A stretch of 64,000 nucleotides of DNA, from the NCBI GenBank assembly GCA_963680875.1, contig OY804579.1, positions 25,095,804 to 25,159,803 of the forward strand, written 5' to 3'. Shown here piece by piece: positions 31,893 through 45,200 of the stretch (positions are counted from its first letter, which is position 1; each line of letters starts with the position of its first letter). The position numbers were made by a program, and so were the translations under genes. The DNA comes from Bathymodiolus brooksi. Its lineage: Eukaryota > Mollusca > Bivalvia > Mytilida > Modiolidae. A model generated the notes under the pieces. The model saw only the letters and a list, made by a program, of their open reading frames with translations, was not told the origin of the DNA and made no database searches.

Positions 31893-34517
31893 TAGAGGCT
31901 CCCAGGAGCCTGTATAGCTCACCTGGGTATAATAATAACATCAGTCAATAAAACTTGATAACTTCGGTAAAAAAAATTAACAATTGTAGCCTTCGTCATT
32001 TTTATAAATTTGATGAAAAAAGGGCAAGAACTCCAAGATGGGTAATCGGATTTACTTCAAAATTGCAGGTAAATAAAAATTGATCGAAGGGTCGAACCGC
32101 CAGACACATTTTTGGAAGAGAACCATTCAATGACTATTTCATCAAAATTTTGTTCTTATTGAGCAAATGGTTTCAGACAAAAAGATTTTTATGGGAATTT
32201 CCCATAGGGTCCTATGTTAAATTAAGTTCGGCTGTGGCGGCCATCTTGGTCGGTGTTCTGAAATGCTGGACACAATTTTGGAAGAGGACCACCCAAGAAT
32301 CATTTCAGCAAAGTTTGGTTGAGATTGGCTCTGTAGTTTCAGAGAAGAAGATTTTTTTAATTTCATCCCCCCTTTTTTCTAATTTGCATAATCGGTCAAA
32401 CTCGGTAAAAGTTCAAAGTTCATAAAAAATCCCGTAATATATGTTAAAAAGCTCATCATTATGCTTATACAGTTCAAATTTGGGCACTTTCTGGCTTAAA
32501 ATAGAGCAGTTTTGGCCATTTGAAGAAATTTCTATTTTTAGTAATGGTGGCCATCTTGGATACAGGACGGCGCTGACGGACACAATTTTGAAAGGGGACC
32601 ACCTAAGGATCATTTCAGCAAAGTTTGGTTGAGATTGACTCAGTAGTTTCAGAGGAGAAGATTTTTTTTTAATTCCATCCCCCCTTTTTCTAATTTGCAT
32701 AATCGGTCAAAATCAGTAAAAGTTCAAAGTTCATAAAAAATCCGTAATATATGTTAAAAAGATCATCATTATGCTTATACAGTTCAAATTTGAGCACTTT
32801 CTGGCTTAAAATAGAGCAGTTTTGGCCATTTGAAGAAATTTCTATTTTTAATAATGGTGGCCATCTTGGATATAGGACGGCGCTGACGGACACAATTTTA
32901 AAAGGGGACCACCTAAGGATCATCTCAGCAAAGTTTGGTTGAAATTGGCTCAGTAGTTTCAGAGGAGAAGATTTTTTTTTAATTTCATCCCCCCTTTTTT
33001 TAAATTTCATAATCGGTCAAAATCGGTAAAAGTTCAAAGTTCATAAAAAATCCGTAATATATGTTAAAAAGCTCATCATTATGCTTATACAGTTCAAATT
33101 TGGGCACTTTCTGGCTTAAAATAGAACAGTTTTGGCCATTTGAAGAAATTTCTATTTTTAGTAATGGTGGCCATCTTGGATACAGGACGGCGCTGACGGA
33201 CACAATTTTGAAAGGGGACCACCTAAGGATCATCTCAGCAAAGTTTGGTTGAGATTGGCTCAGTAGTTTCAGAGGAGAAGATTTTTTTTTTAATTTCATC
33301 CCCCCTTTTTTTAAATTTCATAATCGGTCAAAATCGGTAAAAGTTCAAAGTTCATAAAAAAATCCCGTAATATATGTTAAAAAGTTCATCATTATGCTTA
33401 TACAGTTCAAATTTGGGCACTTTCTGGCTTAAAATAGAGCAGTTTTGACCATTTGAAGAAATTTCTATTTTTAGTAATGGCGGCCATCTTGGATACAGGA
33501 CGGGGCTAATGGACACAATTTTGAAAGGGGACCACCTAAGGATCATTTCAGCAAAGTTTGGTTGAGATTGGTTCAGTAGTTTCAGAGGAGAAGATTTTTT
33601 TTTAATTTCATCCCCCCTTTTTTCTAATTTGCATAATCGGTCAAAATGGGTAATGGGATTTACTTCAAAATTGCAGGGTAGGTAGATCTTGATATGCTGC
33701 ACATTTTTGCAATAAACTTAACATCTATCTCTAAATAGTTTTTGAAATATAAGACGAAAAGTATTAAAAGGAAAAAAAAAAATTGATGAAAAAGGGGCAA
33801 TAACTCCAAGATGGGTAATCAAATTTACTTCAAAATTGCAGGGTAGGTAGATCTTGACATGCTGAGCATGTTTGCAGTTTCAACTTACCATCTGTCTGTT
33901 ATAGTTTTTGAAATAAAGGACGAAAAGTATTAAAATTTTGAAAATTTGATGAAAAAAGGGAAATAACTCCAAAATGAGTAATGGGATTTACTTCAAAATT
34001 GCAGGGTAGGTAGATCTTAATATGCCGCACATTTTTGCAATTTAAAGTTAACCTTTATCTCTTATAGTTTTTGAAATATAAGACGAAAAGCATTAAAATT
34101 TTACAAATTTGATGAAAAAAGGGCAATAACTCCAAGATGGGTAATCAGATTTACTTCAAAATTGCAGGGTAGGTAGATCTTGATGTGCTGATCATTTTTA
34201 CCTCATGTCAGATTTTTGATATTACTAACGGTTTTTGAGATATTACCAAAAACCTGCAATTTTACCATATGTTCTATTTTTAGTAACAGCGGCCATGTTG
34301 GTTGGTGCACGGCATCACCGGACACAATTTTGAAACTAGATACCCTAGTAATGATTCAGACCAAGTTTGGTTTCCATTGGTCTAGTACTTTCAGAGGAGA
34401 AGATTTTTGAAAAAGTTTACGACGTACGACGGACGACGGACGACGGACGGACGACGACGACGGACGCCAAGTGATGAGAATAGCTCACATGACCCTTTGG
34501 GTCAGGTGAGCTAAAAA
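31893..34517 (+). mobile_element. Pearl-like element with 310-bp and roughly 150-bp tandem cores
   Basis: The left end is TAGAGGCTCCCAGGAGCCT (hairpin AGGCTC/GAGCCT) then AGCTCACCTG. The right end is a run of GACGGACGACGG units, then the hairpin AGCTCACATGACCC-TTT-GGGTCAGGTGAGCT and AAAAA. The core has about four 310-bp units (32380-33640) and about four roughly 150-bp units (33640-34200). The 60-106-codon frames here recur every 310 bp and are repeat artefacts. The layout resembles pearl elements of bivalves. It sits in the 19.7-kb intron. Confidence 0.8.
32380..33640. repeat. 310-bp tandem core of the element at 31893
   Basis: Units contain GTTCATAAAAAATCC, AAGCTCATCATTATGC, GGTGGCCATCTTGGATAC, GGGGACCACCTAAGGATCAT and TTTCAGAGGAGAAG. 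Starts of matching frames at 32441, 32751 and 33061 give the exact 310-bp period. Confidence 0.93.
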
Positions 34518-34667
34518 GGTGGAAATTTAATTTAATATCTTTCAATATATAAATGTACTGTTAACCACTGTCTGTCTATATAAGTGTATATTCTCATGCA
34601 GGAACATTAATTCTAATCTATGTTAACTGTTTACCTTTAGCTCAACAAATCTTGCTTTAAAGAAGAA

Positions 34668-35012
34668 ACCTGACTGTCCTATTACATTTAAATATTACTG
34701 TTAAAGAAGAACCTGACTGTTCTATTACATTAAAATATAACTGTTAAAGAAGAACCTGACTGCCCTATTACATTAAAATATTACTGTTAAAGAGGAAAAG
34801 CTGACTGTCCTATTACATTTAAATATTACTGTTAAAGAAGAACCTGACTGTTCTATTACATTAAAATATAACTGTTAAAGAAGAACCTGACTGCCCTATT
34901 ACATTAAAATATTACTGTTAAAGAGGAAAAGCTGACTGTCCTATTACATTAAAATATTACTGTTAAAGAAGAACCTGACTGTTCTATTACATTAAAATAT
35001 TACTGTTAAAGG
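34668..35012. repeat. Roughly 45-bp minisatellite, left part
   Basis: The unit is CTGACTGTCCTATTACATTA then AAATATTACTGTTAAAGAAG plus AAAAG or AACC. About eight units precede the 35016-42235 element and the array continues directly after it. Confidence 0.92.
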
Positions 35013-35015
35013 AGA

Positions 35016-38000
35016 CCAGAGGCTCTCAAGAGCCTGTATCGTTCACCTGGTAATAAAAAAAACCAATTGGTCCTATGTAAAAACTATGTCCTGCGTCATC
35101 TTGGAATTACGATCAACATAAAAAACACAAAGTTTGTAAAGGACCTTCCAATGATTGATGCACAGTTTAGGTTCAATCAGTGCAATAGCTTCAGAGAAGA
35201 ATATATTTCTGTATTTTCCCCATATGGTTCTGTGTTAATACTATGACCTGTGGTGGCAGCCATCTTGGATTTCCGATCGGCATAAAAAACAGAAACTTCC
35301 AATGATCATTCCTGGGCAGTTTGGTTTCAACTGTCCAAGTGGTTTCAGAGAAGAAGCATTTTGAAACATTTTTCCCATAGGGTCCAATGTTAAACTAAGT
35401 CCTGCCGTAGCCGCCATTTTGAATTTCATATCAGAATAAAAAACGTATATTTTGTAGAGGACCATTCATGTACAGTTTGGCTTTAATCATATTTGTAGTT
35501 TCTGAGAAGAAGGCATTTGAACATTTTCCCATAGGGTCCAATGTTAATCTATGTCCTGCGGTGGTGGCCATCTTGGATTTCCGATCGGCATAAAAAACAC
35601 ACACCTTGTAGAGGACCTTCCAATGATCATTCCTGGGCAGTTTGGTTTCAATTATCCAAGTGGTTTCAGAGAAGAAGCGTTTTGAAACATTTTTCCCATA
35701 GGGTCCAATGTTAAACTAAGTCCTGCCGTAGCCGCCATTTTGAATTTTATATCGGAACAAAAAACCTAATGTTTGTAGAGGACCATCAAATGAACATTCA
35801 TGTACAGTTTGGCTTTAATAATATTTGTAGTTTCTGAGAAGAAGACATTTGAACATTTTCCCATAGGGTCCAATGTTAATCTATGTATTGTGGTGGTGGC
35901 CATCTTGGATTTCCGATCGGCATAAAAAACATAAAATTTGTAGAGGACCTTCCAATGATCATTCCTGGGCAGTTTGGTTTCAATTATCCAAGTGGTTTCA
36001 GAGAAGAAGCGTTTTGAAACATTTTTCCCATAGGGTCCAATGTTAAACTAAGTCCTGCCGTAGCCGCCATTTTGAATTTTATATCGGAACAAAAAACCTA
36101 ATGTTTGTAGAGGACCATCAAATGAACATTCATGTACAGTTTGGCTTTAATAATATTTGTAGTTTCTGAGAAGAAGACATTTGAACATTTTCCCATAGGG
36201 TCCAATGTTAATCTATGTATTGTGGTGGTGGCCATCTTGGATTTCCGATCGGCATAAAAAACATAAAATTTGTAGAGGACCTTCCAATGATCATTCCTGG
36301 GCAGTTTGGTTTCAACTGTTCTAGTGGTTTCAGAGAAGAAGCGTTTTGAAACATTTCCCCCATAGGGTCCAATGTTAAACTAAGTCCTGCCGTAGCCGCC
36401 ATTTTGAATTTCATATCGGAACAAAAAACGTAAAGTTTGTAGAGGACCATCCAATGAACATTCTTGTACAGTTTGGCTTTAATCATATTTGTAGTTTCTG
36501 AGAAGAAGGCATTTGAACATTTTCCCATAGGGTCCAATGTTAATCTATGTCCTGCGGTGGTGGCCATCTTGGATTTCCGACCGGCATAAAAAACATAAAA
36601 TTTGTAGAGGACCTTCCAATGATCATTCCTGGGCAGTTTGGTTTCAACTGTCCAAGTGGTTTCAGAGAAGAAGCATTTTGAAACATTTTTCCCATAGGGT
36701 CCAATGTTAAACTAAGTCCTGCCGTAGCCGCCATTTTGAATTTCATATCGGAACAAAAAACGTAAAGTTTGTAGAGGACCATCCAATGAACATTCTTGTA
36801 CAGTTTGGCTTTAATCATATTTGTAGTTTCTGAGAAGAAGGCATTTGAACATTTTCCCATAGGGTCCAATGTTAATCTATGTCCTGCGGTGGTGGCCATC
36901 TTGGATTTCCGATCGGCATAAAAAACACACACCTTGTAGAGGACCATCCAATGATCATTCCTGGGCAGTTTGGTTTCAATTATCCAAGTGGTTTCAGAGA
37001 AGAAGCGTTTTGAAACATTTTTCCCATAGGGTCCAATGTTAAACTAAGTCCTGCCGTAGCCGCCATTTTGAATTTTATATCGGAACAAAAAACGCAAAGT
37101 TTGTAGAGGACCATCCAATGAACATTCATGTACAGTTTGGCTTTAATCATATTTGTAGTTTCTGAGAAGAAGGCATTTGAACATTTTCCCATAGGGTCCA
37201 ATGTTAATCTATGTCCTGCGGTGGTGGCCATCTTGGATTTCCGACCGGCATAAAAAACAGAAACTTTGTAGAGGACCTTCCAATGATCATTCCTGGTCAG
37301 TTTGGTTTCAACTGTCCAAGTGGTTTCAGAGAAGAAGCATTTTGAAACATTTTTCCCATAGGGTCCAATGTTAAACTAAGTCCTGCCGTAGCCGCCATTT
37401 TGAATTTCATATCGGAACAAAAAACGTAAAGTTTGTAGAGAATCATCCAATGAACATTCATGTACAGTTTGGCTTTAATCATATTTGTAGTTTCTGAGAA
37501 GAAGGCATTTGAACATTTTCCCATAGGGTCCAATGTTAATCTATGTATTGCAGTGGTGGCCATCTTGGATTTCCGATCGGCATAAAAAACATAATATTTG
37601 TAGAGGACCTTCCAATGATCATTCCTAGGCAGTTTGGTTTCAATTATCCAAGTGGTTTCAGAGAAGAAGCGTTTTGAAACATTTTTCCCATAGGGTCCAA
37701 TGTTAAACTAAGTCCTGCCGTAGCCGCCATTTTGAATTTCATACCAGAACAAAAAACGTAAAGTTTGTAGAGGACCATCTAATGAACATTCATGTACAGT
37801 TTGGCTTTAATCATATTTGTAGTTTCTGAGTAGAAGGCATTTGAATATTTTCCCATAGGGTCCAATGTTAATCTGTCCTGCGGTGGCGGCCATCTTGGAT
37901 TTCCGACCGGCATAAAAAACAGAAAATTTGTAGAGGACCTTCCAATGATCATTCCTGGGCAGTTTGGTTTCAACTGTCCAAGTGGTTTCAGAGAAGAAGC

Positions 38001-41000
38001 ATTTTGAAACATTTTTCCCATAGGGTCCAATGTTAAACTAAGTCCTGCCGTAGCCGCCATTTTGAATTTCATATCGGAACAAAAAACCTTAAGATTGTAG
38101 AGGACCATCCAATGAACATTCATGTACAGTTTGGCTTTAATCATATTTGTAGTTTCTGAGAAGAAGGCATTTGAACATTTTCCCATAGGGTCCAATGTTA
38201 ATCTATGTATTGCGGTGGTGGCCATCTTGGATTTCCGATTGGCATAAAAAACATAAAATTTGTAGAGGACCTTCCAATGATCATTCCTAGGCAGTTTGGT
38301 TTCAATTATCCAAGTGGTTTCAGAGAAGAAGCGTTTTGAAACATTTTCCCCATAGGGTCCAATGTTAAACTAAGTCCTGCCGTAGCCGCCATTTTGAATT
38401 TCATACCAGAACAAAAAACGTAAAGTTTGTAGAGGACCATCTAATGAACATTCATGTACAGTTTGGCTTTAATCATATTTGTAGTTTCTGAGTAGAAGGC
38501 ATTTGAATATTTTCCCATAGGGTCCAATGTTAATCTATGTCCTGTGGTGGCGGCCATCTTGGATTTCCGACCGGCATAAAAAACCTTAAATTTGTAGAGG
38601 ACCTTCCAATGATCATTCCTGGGCAGTTTGGTTTCAACTGTCCAAGTGGTTTCAGAGAAGAAGCATTTTGAAACATTTTTCCCATAGGGTCCAATGTTAA
38701 ACTAAGTCCTGCCGTAGCCGCCATTTTGAATTTCATACCAGAACAAAAAACGTAAAGTTTGCAGAGGACCATCTAATGAACATTCATGTACAGTTTGGCT
38801 TTAATCATATTTGTAGTTTCTGAGTAGAAGGCATTTGAATATTTTCCCATAGGGTCCAATGTTAATCTATGTCCTGCGGTGGCGGCCATCTTGGATTTCC
38901 GATCGGCATAAAAAACAGAAAATTTGTAGAGGACCTTCCAATGATCATTCCTGGGCAGTTTAGTTTCAACTGTCCAAGTGGTTTCAGAGAAGAAGCATTT
39001 TGAAACATTTTTCCCATAGGGTCCAATGTTAAACTAAGTCCTGCCGTAGCCGCCATTTTGAATTTCATACCAGAACAAAAAACGTAAAGTTTGTAGAGGA
39101 CCATCCAATGAACATTCATGTACAGTTTGGCTTTAATCATATTTGTAGTTTCTGAGTAGAAGGCATTTGAACATTTTCCCATAGGGTCCAATGTTAATCT
39201 ATGTATTGCGGTGGTGGCCATCTTGGATTTCCGATCGGCATAAAAAACATAATATTTGTAGAGGACCTTCCAATGATCATTCCTAGGCAGTTTGGTTTCA
39301 ATTATCCAAGTGGTTTCAGAGAAGAAGCGTTTTGAAACATTTTTCCCATAGGGTCCAATGTTAAACTAAGTCCTGCCGTAGCCGCCATTTTGAATTTCAT
39401 ACCAGAACAAAAAACGTAAAGTTTGTAGAGGACCATCTAATGAACATTCATGTACAGTTTGGGTTTAATCATATTTGTAGTTTCTGAGTAGAAGGCATTT
39501 GAATATTTTCCCATAGGGTCCAATGTTAATCTGTCCTGCGGTGGCGGCCATCTTGGATTTCCGACCGGCATAAAAAACAGGAAATTTGTAGAGGACCTTC
39601 CAATGATCATTCCTGGGCAGTTTGGTTTCAACTGTCCAAGTGGTTTCAGAGAAGAAGCATTTTGAAACATTTTTCCCATAGGGTCCAATGTTAAACTAAG
39701 TCCTGCCGTAGCCGCCATTTTGAATTTCATATCGGAACAAAAAACCTTAAGATTGTAGAGGACCATCCAATGAACATTCATGTACAGTTTGGCTTTAATC
39801 ATATTTGTAGTTTCTGAGAAGAAGGTATTTGAACATTTTCCCATAGGGTCCAATGTTAATCTATGTATTGCGGTGGTGGCCATCTTGGATTTCCGATTGG
39901 CATAAAAAACATAAAATTTGTAGAGGACCTTCCAATGATCATTCCTAGGCAGTTTGGTTTCAATTATCCAAGTGGTTTCAGAGAAGAAGCGTTTTGAAAC
40001 ATTTTTCCCATAGGGTCCAATGTTAAACTAAGTCCTGCCGTAGCCGCCATTTTGAATTTCATACCAGAACAAAAAACGTAAAGTTTGCAGAGGACCATCT
40101 AATGAACATTCATGTACAGTTTGGCTTTAATCATATTTGTAGTTTCTGAGTAGAAGGCATTTGAATATTTTCCCATAGGGTCCAATGTTAATCTATGTCC
40201 TGCGGTGGCGGCCATCTTGGATTTCTGACCGGCATAAAAAACGGAAAATTTGTAGAGGACCTTCCAATGATCATTCCTGGGCAGTTTGGTTTCAACTGTC
40301 CAAGTGGTTTCAGAGAAGAAGCATTTTGAAACATTTTTCCCATAGGGTCCAATGTTAAACTAAGTTCTGCCGTAGCCACCACTTTGAATTTCATATCGGA
40401 ACAAAAAACCTTAAGATTGTAGAGGACCATCCAATGAACATTCATGTACAGTTTGGCTTTAATCATATTTGTAGTTTCTGAGAAGAAGGCATTTGAACAT
40501 TTTCCCATAGGGTCCAATGTTAATCTATGTATTGCGGTGGCGGCCATCTTGGATTTCCGATCGGCATAAAAAACATAAAATTTCTAGAGGACCTTCCAAT
40601 GATCATTCCTAGGCAGTTTGGTTTCAATTATCCAAGTGGTTTCAGAGAAGAAGCGTTTTGAAACATTTTTCCAATAGGGTTCAATGTTAAACTAAGTCCT
40701 GCCGTAGCCGCCATTTTGAATTTCATACCGGAACAAAAAACGTAAAGTTTGTAGAGGACCATCTAATGAACATTCATGTACAGTTTGGCTTTAATCATAT
40801 TTGTAGTTTCTGAGTAGAAGGCATTTGAATATTTTCCCATAGGGTCCAATGTTAATCTATGTCCTGCGGTGGCGGCCATCTTGGATTTCCGACCGGCATA
40901 AAAAACAAAAAATTTGTAGAGGACCTTCCAATGATCATTCCTGGGCAGTTTGGTTTCAACTGTCCAAGTGGTTTCAGAGAAGAAGCATTTTGAAACATTT

Positions 41001-42235
41001 TTCCCATAGGGTCCAATGTTAAACTAAGTCCTGCCGTAGCCGCCATTTTGAATTTCATATCGGAACAAAAAACCTTAAGATTGTAGAGGACCATCCAATG
41101 AACATTCATGTACAGTTTGGCTTTAATCATATTTGTAGTTTCTGAGAAGAAGGCATTTGAACATTTTCCCATAGGGTCCAATGTTAATCTATGTCCTGCG
41201 GTGGCGGCCATCTTGGATTTCCGACCGGCATAAAAAACAAAAAATTTGTAGAGGACCTTCCAATGATCATTCCTGGGCAGTTTGGTTTCAACTGTCCAAG
41301 TGGTTTCAGAGAAGAAGCATTTTGAAACATTTTTCCCATAGGGTCCAATGTTAAACTAAGTCCTGCCGTAGCCGCCATTTTGAATTTCATATCGGAACAA
41401 AAAACCTTAAGATTGTAGAGGACCATCCAATGAACATTCATGTACAGTTTGGCTTTAATAATATTTGTAGTTTCTGAGAAGAAGGCATTTGAACATTTTC
41501 CCATAGGGTCCAATGTTAATCTATGTCCTGCGGTGGCGGCCATCTTGGATTTCCGACCGGCATAAAAAACAGGAAATTTGTAGAGGACCTTCCAATGATC
41601 ATTCCTGGGCAGTTTGGTTTCAACTGTCCAAGTGGTTTCAGAGAAGAAGCATTTTGAAACATTTTTCCCATAGGGTCCAATGTTAAACTAAGTCCTGCCG
41701 TAGCCGCCATTTTGAATTTCATATCGGAACAAAAAACCTTAAGATTGTAGAGGACCATCCAATGAACATTCATGTACAGTTTGGCTTTAATCATATTTGT
41801 AGTTTCTGAGAAGAAGGCATTTGAACATTTTCCCATAGGGTCCAATGTTAATCTATGTCCTGCGATGGCGGCCATCTTGGATTTCCGATCGGCATAAAAA
41901 ACAGTAACTTGGTAAAGGACATTCCAATGATCATTCCTTTACAGTTTGGGTTCAGTCAGTTCATTAGTTTCGGAGAAGAAGATCTTTGAAATTTCAGCCA
42001 ATCAGAGCATATTATTGGCCCTGACAGCCATATTGAATATCCGACTGGAACGAAAAACCGTAACTTTGTAGAGGACCATCCAAGGAACATTCCTGCTAAG
42101 TTCGGTTCCAATCGGCCAAGTGGTTTCGGAGAAGAAGCTTGAAATGTGAAAAGTTTACAGACGACAGACGACAGACGACGGACGCCAAGTGATGGCAATA
42201 GTTCACATGGACCTTTGGTCCAGGTGAACTAAAAA
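35016..42235 (+). mobile_element. Giant 7.2-kb pearl-like element inserted in the 45-bp array
   Basis: The left end is AGAGGCTCTCAAGAGCCT (hairpin) then GTTCACCTGG. The right end is GACGACAGACGACGG-type repeats, then the hairpin AGTTCACATGGACC-TTT-GGTCCAGGTGAACT and AAAAA. Relative to the 31893 element, both arms of the right hairpin and the left inverted partner carry matched changes (GCTCAC to GTTCAC, GTGAGC to GTGAAC). The core is about 20 units of 332 bp. All frames of 80-148 codons on the minus strand repeat every 332 bp and are artefacts. Confidence 0.85.
35240..41930. repeat. 332-bp dimeric tandem array (about 20 units)
   Basis: Each 332-bp unit holds two diverged roughly 166-bp halves. 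One has GCGGTGGTGGCCATCTTGG and GACCTTCCAATGATCATTCC. The other has GCCGTAGCCGCCATTTTGAA and GACCATCCAATGAACATTCA. Both end in CCCATAGGGTCCAATGTTAA. Frame starts at 41211, 41543 and 41875 give the exact period. Right-hand units are most alike, left-hand units more varied. Confidence 0.95.
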
Positions 42236-45200
42236 GCTGACTGTCCTATTACATTAAAATATTACTGTTAAAGAAGAACCTGACTGTCCTATTACATTAA
42301 AATATAACTGTTAAAGAAGAACCTGACTGCCCTATTACATTAAAATATTACTTTTAAAGAACCTGACAGTCCTATTACATTAAAATATGACTGTTAAAGA
42401 AGAAAAGCTGACTGTCTTATTACATTAAAATATTTCTGTTAAAGAAGAAAAGCTGACTGTCCTATTACATTAAAATATGACTGTTAAAGAAGAAAAGCTG
42501 ACTGTCCTATTACATTAAAATATTACTGTTAAAGAAGAAAAGCTGACTGTCCTATTACATTAAAATATTACTGTTAAAGAGGAAAAGCTGACTGTCCTAT
42601 TACATTTAAATATGACTATTAAAGAAAACCTGACTGTCCTATTGCATTAAAATATGACTGTTAAAAAAGAAGAACCTGACTGTCCTATTACATTAAAATA
42701 TTATTGATAAAGAAGAAAAGCTGGCTGTCCTATTACATTAAAATATTACTGTTAAAGAAGAAAAGCTGACTGTCCTAATATTACTGCTGAAAAAACCTTG
42801 ACTGTCCTATTACATTAAAATATTACTGTTAAAAGAGAAAAGCTGACTGTTCTATTACATTAAAATATTCCTGTTAAAGAAGAAAAGCTGACTGTCCTAT
42901 TACATTAAAATATGACTGTTAAAAAAGAAGAACCTGACTGTCCTATTACATTAAAATATTATTGATAAAAAAGAAAACCTGACTGTCCTATTACATTAAC
43001 ATATTATTGACAAAGAAGAAAAGCTGAATGTCCTCTCAAAAACAGCATTAGTTCCATAATAACATAATAAAGGGACTTTTTTTTGGAATGCAATAAAAAA
43101 AAATCTGCATAAAAGCAAATGAACAATAAATAATTTATACCCATATATATATGGAAATACCCTTTTTGATACCTTTTAGCCTCTTGTTTCTTTTGTGTAC
43201 ATTTGATCAATAAAAAAAAACATAAAACTGTGTAGGGGACCATCCGGTGAGTATTTCTACCAAGTTTGGTTCCAATTGGTGCTGTGGTTTCAGAGAAGAA
43301 GATTAAAATGTAAAAGTTTACAGACAAGGACGCCACCGACAAGGACAACTATGGACATCAAGTGATGGCAATACCTGACATGAGCCTTTGGGTTCTATTA
43401 CATTAAAATATTCCTGTTAAAAAAGAAAACCTGACTGTCCTATTACATTAAAATATTATTGATAAAAAAGAAAACCTGACTGTCCTATTACATTAAAATA
43501 TTCCTGTTAATGAAGAAAAGCTGACTGTCCTATTACATTAAAATATTACTGTTAAAGAGGAAAAGCTGACTGTCCTATTATATTAAAATAGTACTGTTAA
43601 AGAAGAAAACCTGACTGTCCTATTACATTAAAATATTCCTGTTAAAGAAGAAAAGCTGATGGTCCTATTACATTAAAATATTCCTGTTAAAAAAGAAAAC
43701 CTGATTGCCCTATTACATTAAAATATGACTTAAAAAAAGAAGAATCTGAGTGTCCTATTACATTAAAATATTATTGATAAAAAAGAAAAGCTGACTCCTA
43801 TTACATTAAAATATTCCTGTTAATGAAGAAAAGCTGACTGTCATATTACATTAAAATATTACTGTTAAAGAAGAAAAGCTGACTGTCCTATTACATTAAA
43901 ATATTACTGTTAATGAAGAACCTGACTGTCCTATTGCATTAAAGTATTACTGTTAAAAAAGAAAAGCTGACTGTTCTATTACATTAAAATATTCCTGTTA
44001 AAGAAGAAAAGCTGACTGTCCTATTACATTAAAATAATACTGTAAAAGAAGAAAACCTAACTGTCCTATTACATTTAAATATTACTGTTAAAGAAAAACC
44101 TGATTGTCCTATTACATTAAAATATTACTTTTAAAGAAGAAAAGCTGACTGTCCTATTACATTAAAATATTACTGTTAAAGAAGAACCTGACTGTCCTAT
44201 TGCATTAAAGTATTACTGTTAAAAAAGAAAAGCTGACTGTCCTATTACATTAAAATATTACTGTTAAAGAGGAAAAGCTGACTGTCCTATTATATTAAAA
44301 TATTACTGTTAAAGAAGAATAGCTGAAGGTCCTATTACATTAAAATATGACTGTTAAAAAAAAAGAACCTGACTGTCCTATTATATTAAAACATTACTGT
44401 TAAAGAAGAAAAGCTGACTGTCCTATTACATTAAAATATTACTGTTAAAGAGGAAAAGCTGACTGTCCTATTACATTTAAATATTACTATTAAAAAAACC
44501 TGACTGTCCTATTGCATTAAAATATGACTGTTAAAAAAGAAGAACCTGACTGTCCTATTACATTAAAATATTATTGATAAAGAAGAAAACCTGACTGTCC
44601 TATTATATTAAAACATTACTGTTAAAGAAGAAAAGCTGACTGTCCTAATATTACTGTTAAAAAACCCTGACTGTCCTATTACATTAAAATATTCCTGTTA
44701 AAGAAGAAAAGCTGACTGTCCTATTACATTAAAATATTACTTTTAAAGAAGAAAATCTGACTGTTCTATTACATTAAAATATTACTGTTAAAGAAGAAAA
44801 GCTGACTGTCCTATTACATTAAAATATTATTGATAAAGAAGAAAACCTGACTGTCCTATTATATTAAAACATTACTGTTAAAGAAGAAAAGCTGACTGTC
44901 CTAATATTACTGTTAAAAAAAACCTGACTGTCCTATTACATTAAAATATTCCTGTTAAAGAAGAAAAGCTGACTGTCCTATTACATTAAAATATTCCTGT
45001 TAAAGAAGAAAAGCTGACGGTCCTATTACATTAAAATATTACTTTTAAAGAAGAAAATCTGACTGTTCTATTACATTAAAATATTCCTGTTAAAGAAGAA
45101 AACCTGACTGTCCTATTACATTAAAATATGACTGTTAAAAAAGAAGAACCTGACTGTCCTATTACATTAAAATATTATTGATAAAAAAGAAAAGCTGACT

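Noticed and set aside
35241..41875. A family of 74-148-codon minus-strand ORFs (MATTAGHRLTLDPMGK-like)
   Set aside because: They recur every 332 bp inside a pearl-like tandem core, and their ends are set by unit variants rather than by a conserved start and stop.
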